Below are positions 46,765-58,009 of a stretch of 64,000 bases of DNA, one piece after another. The notes below the pieces were generated by a model that was given only the letters and a program-made list of their open reading frames with translations, made no database searches and was not told where the DNA came from. Source of the stretch: Casuarina equisetifolia (lineage: Eukaryota > Streptophyta > Magnoliopsida > Fagales > Casuarinaceae); contig CM052362.1 of the NCBI GenBank assembly GCA_028551475.1, forward strand, positions 6,385,354-6,449,353, read 5' to 3'. Each line of letters opens with the position of its first letter. Position 1 is the first letter of the stretch. The position numbers were made by a program, and so were the translations under genes.

Positions 46765-46950
46765 AATCTTACTAATAACTAAACAAACTTGGGTATTTAT
46801 TTGACAAAATCATGTCATTTCACATAAAGAGGCTACTACAAGTCTCTGTTACACTACGGAACTTATTCAACTTATTCAAGTCTTTCAAATTGTTCATCGT
46901 AGTCGAGTCTTTGTAGAGCAAAACATTGAGTTCTTTACTTTTGACAAGTA
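46765..46950 (-). pseudogene. LEA-like gene 3' flank fused to the F-box copy C 3' end
   Basis: Matches the 3' flank of the LEA-like genes (aactaaacaaacttgggtat, ttcacataaagaggctacta, gttctttacttttgacaagt, aactacagg) up to the LEA stop region, then switches to F-box sequence at about 46950. No LEA coding body is present. Confidence 0.7.
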
Positions 46951-46951
46951 A

Positions 46952-47908
46952 CTACAGGAGATTGGGAAAAAAATATCCCATTAGAGGCCCCTCGTCTGCC
47001 CCATCAACGTCGCACTGATGTTGGAAGGAGAATGTGAGTGGATCGGCGCATAGTGTGCATTCATGGTCAAGGGGACTACATGCACTGGTAAACCTTTCCC
47101 ACAGGCCATCTTCCCTCTTCCTCTTTTTTCTGGTCTCGCAAAATAAAGCAAACTTACTCTTCCAATTAATACATCCCTGTACTGCGGTCATTTGTCCAGA
47201 CAACTGGGCAAACTTTCGTTTCCACAATTCATTGTCGGAGGACAAAGATTGCAACTCGGAACACACGCATGCCACTTTTGCAAGATCAACACCTTGAAGA
47301 TATTCTAGAATCTTGAGTTTCAGTTCCGCAGGGAGGCTCATAAAGCACGGCGGAGGCACCAGACCAGCCCTTTCACAAAGATCAATCAACAGTGGCAATG
47401 CTAACCCATCCTTCACAATCTTCCTAAACTCAAAAATCTGACTTTCTGGGTGCCCACCGTTTTCGCTAGTTCTATCAACCGAATTAGTGTTCGGTAAACT
47501 TATGGCCGGCGCAAACCTGTTCTCATTCAAACACACTCTGTACAACCCCGACCCGGCCCTGGACAAAGACCCATAGATATTGACAAACTGCCCTAGGCTC
47601 CGAATCTTCAGAACAACACTTTCAACAGCGTTACCAGAATCACCAGAGCCATGTTTTAGTAACTCAGGCAGAGTATACCAAAGCGACACCGAGATAGCGT
47701 TCAAAGGCCCCTTGTCAGCAACTTGCAATCGGTCGACTCGCATACCGGAGACGGAATCGAATCCGACGAAGCCAGACTCCAAAAGAACCGCATGAACACC
47801 GATTACAATCAGCCTATGGTCACGACCATAGTCGCCCGCCATCGCGCTCAGAAAACAACGCTCCAAAAACTTCTTGTCCATGGAAGCCGACCCAGCATGC
47901 ATATCCAT
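46952..47908 (-). pseudogene. SKIP22: SKIP22/FBXO7-type F-box gene, truncated copy C
   Basis: Open for 318 codons. It covers the PI31/FBXO7-type region (LIVIGVHAVLLESGFVGFD, SVSLWYTLPELLKHGSGDSG, KIVKDGLALPLLIDLCERAG) and the F-box (MSLPAELKLKILEYLQGVDL). The ubiquitin-like N-terminus of copies A and B is absent, and the tail diverges after DHEC, losing the GGDYD motif. About eight codons of the LKRVLSEE region are also deleted. Pieces of its former N-terminal part lie at about 48180-48230. Probably a pseudogene, though the remaining frame is open and could give a truncated protein. Confidence 0.82.
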
Positions 47909-47989
47909 CGTTTTGACGTCAGGCGAGATTATGGATGTGCTCTTAACGTAAAGTAAACACTGAAAACAAAAACAATTAGGCCCGAAACT

Positions 47990-48640
47990 CCCTCTTAATA
48001 GAATATTTTTATAATGATAAAAAAAATTTATAAAATCAAAACCTTAAATTCCGTCTTTAATGAAGCTTCATCTCAAAGTTTGAATTTCTAACTGAACTAG
48101 ATTTTATCCATTTTAAACGTTATATCTTATCTAAAATATATAATAAAACAAAATCTAATTTAAATTCTCAGCCGACACCTCGGCACGAGAAAAATCCGCG
48201 ATTTCTTCGTTTTCGGAGTTGAAAACCAATCATGGCCTTCGTGAAGTACGCTTTAGGTTTGAAACTATCTCTTAATAGAAATTTTTTATAATGATAAAAA
48301 AAATTTATAAAAAAATTTATCGAATGAAAACCTTAAATTCCGTCTGTAATGAAGCCTTATCTCAAAGTTTTAATCGTAAAATAATTTTCTTTTTCTTGCC
48401 CTTAATAAACCGACCTCACCTTAACCTAATATAATTAGGTTTGAAATTACGAACATAAATTAATTTTTTTATTTTAAAGCTAATATACTTCGACTTTGAA
48501 TTTCAAACAGAACTAGATTTTATCCATTTTAAATATTATACCTTATCTAAAATATATAATAAAACAAAATCTAATTTAAATTCTCAGCCAATGGATCTTG
48601 AGACCTTGGCACCAGAAAAATCCGCATGACTTCCCATGCT
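47990..48640. repeat. Duplicated F-box copy C upstream segment
   Basis: 47990-48230 and 48275-48640 are imperfect direct copies. Shared words are aaccttaaattccgtct (48043 and 48332), aaaatatataataaaacaaa (48131 and 48547), and the F-box scrap caccagaaaaatccgc/cacgagaaaaatccgc. The second copy has about 127 bp extra in the middle. Confidence 0.75.
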
Positions 48641-48939
48641 GTTTGAACCTGACTTTCCATGTAGTAGAGCACTTAAATACCACTATGCTATGGGTATTAG
48701 TGTGTTCCTTATTGTACTACATTTCATTTATTTATTTCTCTAGGTTATTTGCATTCTTATGTTTTTATAATTGTATTGCACTTAATTCACCAACTTATAT
48801 GGGTTATTATTAAATTTTATGAAGTATAACTCACATGCAACTTAAAACTCTAATGTATTAAATAGTGGAACTCATTTCTTTATAAGTAGGATATTTAATA
48901 TTTCTTTAGAGTGGAAAGTTCATTGGCCATATCTTAATA

Positions 48940-49400
48940 AGTCCTCTTACCATAATGGTTAAACTATTTGATCATCATGATGCCACACAATTCAATAGGT
49001 CCCTTAATCATGACGGTCCAATAGTTTAACCATTATGATGAAAGGGCTTGTTAAGATATTGTCAATAAATTTTACATTGCTAAGGAATATATTAAACATC
49101 TTGTTTATAAAAAGATAGTTCTACTACTTAATGCCTCAAGACTTTAGATTAGATATGGGATATACTTTACAAAATTTAACATTATATCAAAGCCAAAATT
49201 TCCCTTAGCACCCCTATGGACTTTCATTGGTTTGAGCTCACACATTGCACACATAATATTGTACAATGATGGTAAAACAATTGGATCGTTATGGTTAGGG
49301 GCATGTTGAATTGTGTGGCATCATTGTGGTCCAATAGTTTGACCATTGTAGTGAAAAGACTTATTAAGATGTGGTCAATTAATCTTACATTGGTAAAGAA
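48940..49400. repeat. Repeat pair with an internal hairpin
   Basis: cataatggttaaacta (about 48953-48968) and tagtttaaccattatg (about 49025-49040) form a perfect 16 bp inverted pair around a loop of about 55 bp. A diverged copy of the surrounding segment occurs at 49255-49430 (tccaatagtttgaccattgt, ttaagatgtggtcaatt) and a weaker one at 40650-40815. This could be a MITE-like family. No gene in 48640-49700. Confidence 0.5.
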
Positions 49401-49925
49401 GATATTAAATATCATGTTTATAAAGAAATAGGTTATATCACTTAATACTGTAGGATTTTAAATTAGATACGAAACTTATTCTATAAAATTTAACATTATA
49501 TTTTTAGGTTTTCTTAATTGTACTATATTTGATTTACCTACCAGTTTGGGTTACTAATCTTTTAACGTTTTCCTAATTATATTTGTAGTCCTAATTGTAT
49601 TTGGTTGTATTACTAAACCTATATATAGAAAGATAGCTTCTAAAATGGAGGTAATGGCTTTTGTAAATGTTGATTCTCTTGATTTACATTTGTAAGAACC
49701 GTTAATATAAAATTAATGCAAATACTTATTAGTAACTAAACAAGCTACAGTATCAAATTTATTACACAAAATCATGATCATTTCACCATAAAGAGGCTAC
49801 AAAAGAAGAAGACCAACCAAAAAAAAAAAAGGGCTACTACTAGTATCTGCTACACTACGGAAATCGTTCATCTTATTCGAGTCTTTCTAGAGCAAACCAT
49901 TGACTTCTTTGCTTTTGATGAGGAA

Positions 49926-50479
49926 CTACAGGCCATTGTGAAGGCAATAATCCGTTGGACAATCTGGGTCTGGTTTGTCCACGCCATCAACGCCCCTGAG
50001 CCAGTAAGTCTGCTTTAAGGAAGCTGGGCGCTCCGGAAGGTCGTCCATCACCCCCTCATGGCCTTCCGGAAAATACACGCCAGTGCGTGGATGCGGAACC
50101 CAGACCGCTGAGTCCCTCGTATTTTTGCTACTGGTTGAGTTTCCAGGCCTTCTTTGCCAACCAGCCCCTGCCTGCTTGCTGAAGCCACGCTCCATCCTCA
50201 TAGCTTGCCTGCAAGCATGCCACATTAATATTGAAGAAAACTTAAAACAATCACAAAGAGAGGATGACAACTAAACATATAAACATAATACCAGATTAAA
50301 AACAAACGTATGTAGAATTAGAGTGTGATATGAAACTTAAAGAGTGACAATGCTTTCTTTTCAGCCAAAAGAAAAAGATATGTATGTGCATCCGATCAGC
50401 AGAGCCCATTTCCACGAGTTGAGGAACATCACCTTAGAATCATCATGTTTGCTTTTGCACTACTCCTGCCTCCGGCCAT
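49926..50479 (-). CDS. Small LEA-like stress protein, copy C, 2 exons, 109 aa
   Basis: Exon 1 is 50479-50433 (47 nt) and exon 2 is 50208-49926 (283 nt), with a 224 bp GT-AG intron. The product begins MAGGRSSAKANMMILRQAMR, has WVPHPRTGVYFPEGHEGVMD and TYWLRGVDGVDKPDPD, and ends CLHNGL. It is the same length as copy B. Differences are concentrated in the spacer between the two motifs. The intron is about 116 bp longer than in copy B. The frame and splice sites are intact, so it is probably functional. Hydrophilic, with no signal peptide. The LEA-like label rests on the short motif only. Confidence 0.78.
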
Positions 50480-51310
50480 GGTCCTGAGCAGCAGAAATAC
50501 AGAAAGGATCCACAAATGTCTTTGGGAATAAGCAGAAGGACACTGCAATGAGAGCTTGAGGACTGAAAGGATGTGTTCTTGAAAGTCCAGAGCCAGTGTG
50601 CAGCTAATATAACAGAGTCCAAGCCGCGTTGGGATCTTTGGAGAATAAGTTCTGCTGTACGCCCGGCGGGCGTCTATAAAGAAAAGCTCGCATATGATGC
50701 ACGCTAAAGCGTAGCCGATATAATTATTCATCTTTGAGGCCTCCAGTCTGCGGCTCTAAATCTCTGCTATGAGATCAAGGAAGAATTCTCTCAATAAGTG
50801 CATTCAAAGAACAGGGTCGTGATGCTTTTGCTTTTATTTTTGGCGGCTTGTTTTTTAAGTACTGGGAATATATTTATTCTCCGAACAGAGATGATAAGAT
50901 TTTACTAAAGCTCAGTTTGGAGAACCTTACGTGGCAAATGGCCTTTGGTGCAGGTATGATTCTCAAACAACTTTTACGAAGAACATGAGATGAATTTACG
51001 GGTACCAATGTGACAAAAAGTTTTACTGTTTGTAAAAAAATTTATTAGAAAAAAATTGTCTCAAAATAAGGTTTAAATTTTAATTATAATACCATAATCC
51101 AAATATTAGAGGCTAAATGTTAAGAATCTCTTTAACTTTAATATAACTCGTTAAGAAGTTTTTCAACTTTGATATCAATTGTCGGGGGTTTAAGATTGCA
51201 TCCGTATTGTTCAGTACCCAGGTCATTAGGCCCAGTCCTTATGTTTTGTTAGTAAAAATAGCAAATTCTATAGTCCATTAGAAGCACTCCAAAAGAAGGA
51301 ATAGATTAAA
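50480..51310. promoter_or_regulatory. Upstream region of LEA-like copy C
   Basis: 50480-51020 is conserved with 17561-17990 (copy B), and 51010-51310 with 39256-39560 (deleted unit 2 copy). The promoter should be in the first part. No specific element was assigned. Confidence 0.5.
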
Positions 51311-53390
51311 ACATAAGCTTAAAATATTATTTGGATTCAATAATGAGTCTCTTAACAAGTGTCACGTAGTTTCATTGTAAATTGCAGCAATGAATGGATG
51401 AAAATAAATTAAGAGATTCTTCTTGTTTACTTTTAGCTCTAAATCTTGCTAGAATGTCAACTTGTATGTGATTCTTATGTTCAATCAATCACGCATCTAG
51501 GCTAACAAAGTAGTGAAACTAGCAAACAGAATATGATTTTTTTCCATCACAATTTACTTAAAGAGAAGATGCAAAAGTTTGAGTGCTTGTGATTATTTAC
51601 ATTTTGTTGTTGAAACCGTAATTCTTTCTTAAAAATAACTTGTAAAAAAAAAAAGACATATTTTAATCTAAAAAATATTTTTAAGTATAGTTTGAATAAT
51701 GTGTGACAACTTTACCATTTTAAACATGTCTCCTACAATCATTAGGGATTATAAGTTTTATGCAAAGAGTAATGTATCCTCTAATAATTTTTTTTTAAAA
51801 AAAAAAAGTACATGTGTTTAGATCTTATCTTGCTATGAATGCAAAAATCAACCTCAAATTTCCGGCAAATTGGAAAAGAAAAGGGCTATCGATTGGCAAC
51901 TACACAAGCAATAACACATAACGTACATGTTTTGTAGGAGTGCAAAGACCAAGTTTGTCAAAAAAACTCAAAGCCCTAATCCAACAACTAACTCAAAGGT
52001 TAGAGGGTTATTTTTCATTTAAGTTTTCCTACTTAAATCTTATCTTTTAGTATGAAACTCATTATGCACACTAACTATCATAAGGCTTAAATCAAACAAA
52101 TTTAGCCTAAGTTCTAATACCATGTCAAGAAATTCATTCTCACCTCAAAAGCTAGCTCATAAAGTAGAGAGACACTCATAATTAATGAGGCAAACATATT
52201 CACACCTTAGTAATGTGAGACTACATCTCTACACTACCACACACCCCATTATTGCAATAGTTTAATGTGAACCAACTCATAGTATTGCATTATATGTGAA
52301 CTTTACATTTACCCATATTTGAAAGTCCCACATTAAAAAATAAAGTCCATATAGCAAAACTTAAATTGAAATAAATAAATAAAACTCTAACTTTGAGTTA
52401 ATCTTTAGGTTAGACCTTTTGACGTAGTATTGAAACTTTCAGGTTGTAAATACCACCATTCTGGCACTTCATACTTAGTTTTCACGGCAAAGCTAATGGA
52501 GTTGATCAATGAGATCAAGGAGAGTGAAAAGGATGTGTATTAGATAGTCCATTTTTTCCTCAATTATGCTCCTTTTAAAGAAGACTTAGTCACTTTGTTC
52601 ATGACTTTGCTACCATGACTGTTAAAGATCACAACACATACATGTAACTTGTACTTCTGAGCTTTGAATCTCTAAGTAAAATCTGAACAAGATAAGAGAA
52701 AGAATCTAAAAATCATATTCTAAATTACTAATAAAGTTGGAGGGACTGGGTTTAGATCTCCACACCGAATTACCCATGCTAAATTTTTGAAAGACTCATC
52801 ATCATCCAAAGGCAAGATTGCCTCCAAAGATCTATACTTTCAAGCTTGTCGCACCATCTAAACTCGTTGTCTCCACAGCAGATCTCGTCCTCATAAGATG
52901 ATGATAGGAGAAGCAAACGAAAGTCTATACACATTCACCATAATTTTGGTTATGATTATCAAGTTTATTCTCTTGATCCTATTCAAATTCTACTTAGGGA
53001 TTCAAAGTTTAGTAATACAGCTTACATGTATGGGGTGGTGACCTAACTGGTCATGATAGCACTTATGTAGAATGCAACAAAGTCTCCTTAAAAAAGGAGC
53101 ACAATTGAGAAAAAATATGGATTACTGAACTACATAATTTAAATCCTTGTCACTCTCCTTGTGGTGATCCCACTGATTACCTCAATGGGCTTTGCTGCGA
53201 AGACCACGTATGAAGTGCCAAAATGGAGGTATTTATAATTTAAAAACCCGTATCACGTCAAAGAGCTTAAAGGCTCAACTCAAAAAATTAATTCAAAAAT
53301 TAAAGTCTTTTTTAAAAAAAAAAACTTCAGAAATCTTTGACTCTCATCCCACATGCAACATTTATTTCAAAAAACTTCTCACCCGAGAAG
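51311..53390. other. Spacer of the repeated block, unit 3
   Basis: Aligns in part with 32.9-33.4 kb and with 40.9-41.09 plus 45.24-46.1 kb. Here the spacer runs through without the organelle insertion, so it shows the pre-insertion state. No gene seen; the frame at 53192-53404 has no domain. Confidence 0.6.
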
Positions 53391-53663
53391 AAACAAGGAT
53401 ATAACTAGTGGCCGGTAAACAAAATCCATCATTATGTAAATGAAACACCTGGGATCCTTCCCATTCTAATAGCTGGAAAATAATGCAGAAACGTAGATAC
53501 ACTACTAGAATATATATACACACAAAGTTAGTATTTTCATTACATTTACTTTCTTCTCCACAGTATGGCCGATCTATTCACCATATTCTACCAATGGCAG
53601 AGGAGAATACGGTGGTCAACCACATGTAAAGAGCCTAGACACGATGATACAGCCAATTTACAA

Positions 53664-56600
53664 TCACAGACCACCTCTGAAAAACGGCGCACTGAAGAAG
53701 GGGTTAGAAAATGTCCCTCCGCCGTTGGGGAAAAGCGTGAGGAAACAGATAAGGCCAAGAACTACACCCCAGGCAAACCTGTCGTCACCCAAAGGGGTGA
53801 TCTCATCCCTTGCAGGTATTTCCTCTCCACCTCGTAAGAAGGTTGCAAACAGCCCCCATGCCAAGCACAGGACGCTGCCGCTCAGGCCACCAATACCAAG
53901 CAAAAGCGATGTGGCAAAGGATAGAAGGGCAGCAGTGCTTCTCCCAAACATAGCTTGTGCAATCCGACCTCCCTCGAGTCTTCCACAAGGCAGCAAGTTC
54001 AAAGTGGTGACCACCATTCCTGCATAACTATTACTTGGTCAGTACTTCTGCCGTGATTATATGGTGATATATTGCCCCCATTACCTATGGCTAACCGCGG
54101 ACATGCACACTGGCTGCCAAGATCAAATGATAATGGTTCAAACCCCTCCAGATCGGGGCAAGTTGTTTGAGCAAAATGTACAGTGTGTATTAATTATGTA
54201 AGTCATCTATACCTCAAAAGTAATACCCTAACTATTCTAAATTGGCTACTAGATTGAAATTAGCTTTTATGAAATAATATCATAGCTCAGGTTCAGAAGA
54301 CAGGAAACTCCATATTATAAAGGCCGCACCCCAAAGTGGTTTGCAAGAAGAGATCTACCTTCAGTAGGAAATGTGCAACCCTCATTGGTTAAAAGAGAGT
54401 GTGTTAGGAACAATGTAGCAGAAGTCCTATGTTGCTTAAATTCTACTTTGTGATCCTCACTATAAAGTGGAAAGACTACTATACTTTTGAATGAACTTTT
54501 AAGTAGAAATTGGGTTTCTAATAAAAGTATGATTGAACATTGTCCCAGTAACAGTTTAAGGTGGCCACAAATGTAGGTAAAGGCTAAAGAGAGTAACTCA
54601 CCTAGAAGTCCAGCAAAAGCAAGCGGATCCACGGGAACTCCGACTCCTTCCACTGCATAAGGCAGTACATTTCCAAGGTCATCTGTATAAGGTCCAATAA
54701 CGAATTGGATGAAAGAAAGCAAGGGATTGTTATAAAAAAACTGCGGCCGTATATACCTGCAGAGAAAGGACAGAATATGGTTATAACATGAGCCGCTGTG
54801 ATGTTATTTGGCATAATAAATGTTTGAATGTATTAACAAAACCTAACTTGATCAACGTCCCAGCATCTATACCACATGGAAGTCCTCAAGATATAAAGGT
54901 ATACAAAGGGACCATTGTCTTGTTAAAGGTCTTTTACGTCTCTTTTAATCATGATACCAAAAGCAATGACCCCCCAGATGTTGCAACTTCTGGAAGCTGA
55001 CATATCAAACTTCTTTGGACAACTACGTGAAAGGCACCCAATTAACATAGCAAGGTACAATCTAATGGGTAAAAAAACCTATCAATTAATTTCCACGACA
55101 TTATTTCTATTCCATCACCCAAAATAAATAAAAAGGCTGCAAAGATTGTTTCTGCACAATGGATTGTGTCTTCTGCTTTCTTTTAGCAGGGAAAGGCACC
55201 TTAGAAAACTTACAAAGCATTGTCGCCTCCATTGAAGCTGCCGTCAGCTACAAATGCAGCAACAGCAAGCACAAGAGACGTCAAATATGCACTAGCTGTC
55301 CGTGCCACGGGAATATCAAAGAGTGCTTTCTTGTTTGGAAGCAAAGATTCATAGTTATTTATCACCCCAAGGCACCCTGTCCAATTGGATGGCACAAGAA
55401 ATGATGGGCTGAGTTTGACACCGTAGCGAGCTGCTGTTAACCTTGTGGCCAACTGCAACAGAGAATATGGCCTTCAATACATTGAACATAGAAAGAGGTG
55501 TTGCGACAAAGCAGATAGACATATCATACCTTTAGTTGCTTAGAATCCAACGTCACAGAACTTTTTTACAATTTTTCCAAGCAATTTAGGTGAACAAAGA
55601 CAAAAACACGAACAGGTCTGGTGTTTGGGCAACTCTTTTAGCAAGATACTACAGTATATTTGCATCCACCAAGTTAGATTATGAATTGCAGAGAACTCCA
55701 TGATAAAAGTGGTTATTACCCAAGTAAACAGGCAAATGGAAAGTAACATTTTAAACCATGATACTTCTGAGTCATATAATTCATTCAGTAACCGTGTACA
55801 TGTATTGAAGAGTTTGATCAGAAGGTCCAGATAGCATACCTCAGAAACTCCCAAAATGGAGATGAAGCCGGCAAAGAGAGGCACAACATTGGCTACGTAA
55901 TCATCAAATGTGGCATCAGGTTTTAAGAAGAACCCACTAGTCAAGGCTATCGTTCCAAAAGTTGTAACAGCTAAGACTATAGCGCTAAAATAACCCCAAG
56001 GGTTGCTCAAATTGGTTGCCTCGAACTGGAGGTCCATTTCTGCTTTGGGTTGAACCATACAAGCCTTTAGAAGAACAAGAAGATCAACATTTAGTCTACA
56101 TGACAGATATGACAGCTTAAAAGAAATAAAAAGATGGCAAAGAAGAACATTTCAGACATATAAGAAACAGAGCATAATAGCTTTTTCCCCATTAATAAGA
56201 AGCTAATGGGCTCATGCATCCAGTCCATGAAAAGATTCAAAAGAGCCCCTTGCACAAGATACCGGTGGTTAATCTCGCAAGCAGGAGAGACCAAAAAAAA
56301 AAAAAAAGGAAAAAAAAAATCCAACAACTTGTCTGCTAACCATTCTCAAAACTAATCTTTCATTTTCTAAACAAATCGTTTAAGTAACTTGCCTGAGCAA
56401 GTTTTGGGATACATAAGCAAGTTTTCAGACCAGTTGCCATGCAAAACATTTTACAAAATATTTTAAAAATAAAAGAAATGTGCATTTCTTAATAACCTTA
56501 ATTAAACTGCCGGACATGTGTTAGTACCTTTCCTTAATTAAGCATACAATTTTTCCTTCTTTTTTTTTTTTTTCGATAAAAGAAGAGAGATAGCTTTGCT

Positions 56601-57873
56601 AATAGGAACGACAAGTTGTAAAGATCAACTTCCAACCGTTCTTATTTTATGTAGCCTCCATATTTATCAAGCAGTCACGGTTCTATTCCAGAACAGGGTT
56701 AAAGAATTACTCTTTATACAGCTGCAAAGAATGAGAAGAAACCGAGAAAATATAAGCGCTTTGTAATTTTAATAGCGTAGATATGAACCTGTTTTGTGAT
56801 GTCATTTGTTTTCTCTTCCATGAACCATAAAACTACCTCCCTACCCGCCGCTTCAGAAAGCTTCTTCTCCAGTTTGGGAATGACCTCTTCAATGGGTCTC
56901 CTTAAGTTCCCAATAAAAATGCCCCCATCTCCAAAACGTCGAACATCAGTTGCGAAAAATGTGTCAAACCCGAAACAGTTACTCAACTGCATCATCAAAA
57001 AGAAGAACATGTTTCAAGATTTTTGAATAAACTGATAGAAACAAATGCATTGCAGGCTATGACCAAATCCGCACTGTCCAGAACAATCTAGAATAGAGTC
57101 TACCTCTCGCTTTAGAACATAAATCAGAACAATGAATTATGAAGCAGTAAATCCTCCTAAAGTTTTCACCTTTAGCATTAAAGGCTCTAAGACTAACAGT
57201 TTTTGACAAAAACGACTATCCCAAAACACAAACTAGACAGCAATGATACTTTAAGATAAATAGAAAGTAGTAACTGATGAAAAAGGGAGAGCTAGTTAGA
57301 TACCTTGTTGATATCAAGAGCCTTGAAGACCTCCTCGGCTTTCTCCAGCCTCTCCTTCTCACTCGTCAAATTATCACGCAGCACTCTATTGAAAAACGCC
57401 ACAACTGGGTTATTGCGATTGTCCCTGTCAAGCTCCTTCAGCTTCCTATCTGCCCTCTTTTTCTCCAGCTTTATCGCCGCCTCGATCGAAGGATTGCCCA
57501 TGAACTTCTTGAACTCCTCGTCGGTCTTCCAGTCCATTTCTTGTTGTTTCTCTTTCTCCTTATAGTCAACCTCTTTGTCTGACTCATTCTTCTGGGCATC
57601 ATTGCCTTCATATGGCTTTTCGGAAACCACGGCAACAGACGAAGACGTGGAACTAGCGGGTTCGGTTTCTCGCTCATCTTTATCAGCGGAGAACCTGAGA
57701 GCTTTTCTTGAACTTTTTCTTGAGTAGAGGGCAAATGAGAGGTGGGTCTTTTGGCCAAATGGCATATTGTTGAAAGCAGAGACTGAGGGACACGTTTGGT
57801 TCCTGTTCTTGCTTCCGCTCCTGGGGAGCCATGAGGACGGTGAAGAATGTAGAGTGATGGAAAGAGTAGCCAT
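53664..57873 (-). CDS. EGY3: EGY3, plastid S2P-like membrane protein without the zinc-protease motif; 6 exons, 580 aa
   Basis: Member of the EGY family of chloroplast site-2-protease-like membrane proteins. Exons on the minus strand are 57873-57304, 56986-56789, 56064-55840, 55452-55214, 54756-54602 and 54019-53664; all introns are GT-AG and the phases agree. The N-terminus (MATLSITLHSSPSSWLPRSG) is a plausible transit peptide, followed by an acidic/coiled Glu-Lys region and CFGFDTFFATDVRRFGDGG. Membrane segments follow (GYFSAIVLAVTTFGTIALTS, ATSLLLGIGGLSGSVLCLAW). The position of the HExxH zinc site reads ELATRLTAARYG, with no His pair. The second site is NLLPCGRLEGG, with Glu where proteases have Asp. 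This is the EGY3 pattern, so it is probably proteolytically inactive. The frame extends upstream to 58002, but I chose the Met at 57873 for the family-like start. All exons look intact. Confidence 0.93.
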
Positions 57874-58009
57874 CGGAGAACCAGGAACACTGCTACGATA
57901 TTCATGGTGCGGGGACAAGCTAGCTGAAGAAAAAGAGCTTCGATTTGGAGACGGGAAAGGAAGAGACTTGTCTAGAAAGTTGGAGAACTTCACCAGGTCC
58001 ACTGCATCA

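Noticed and set aside
57305-57565. + strand frame opposite EGY3 exon 1
   Set aside because: Leu/Ser-rich antisense of the Glu/Lys-rich EGY3 segment.
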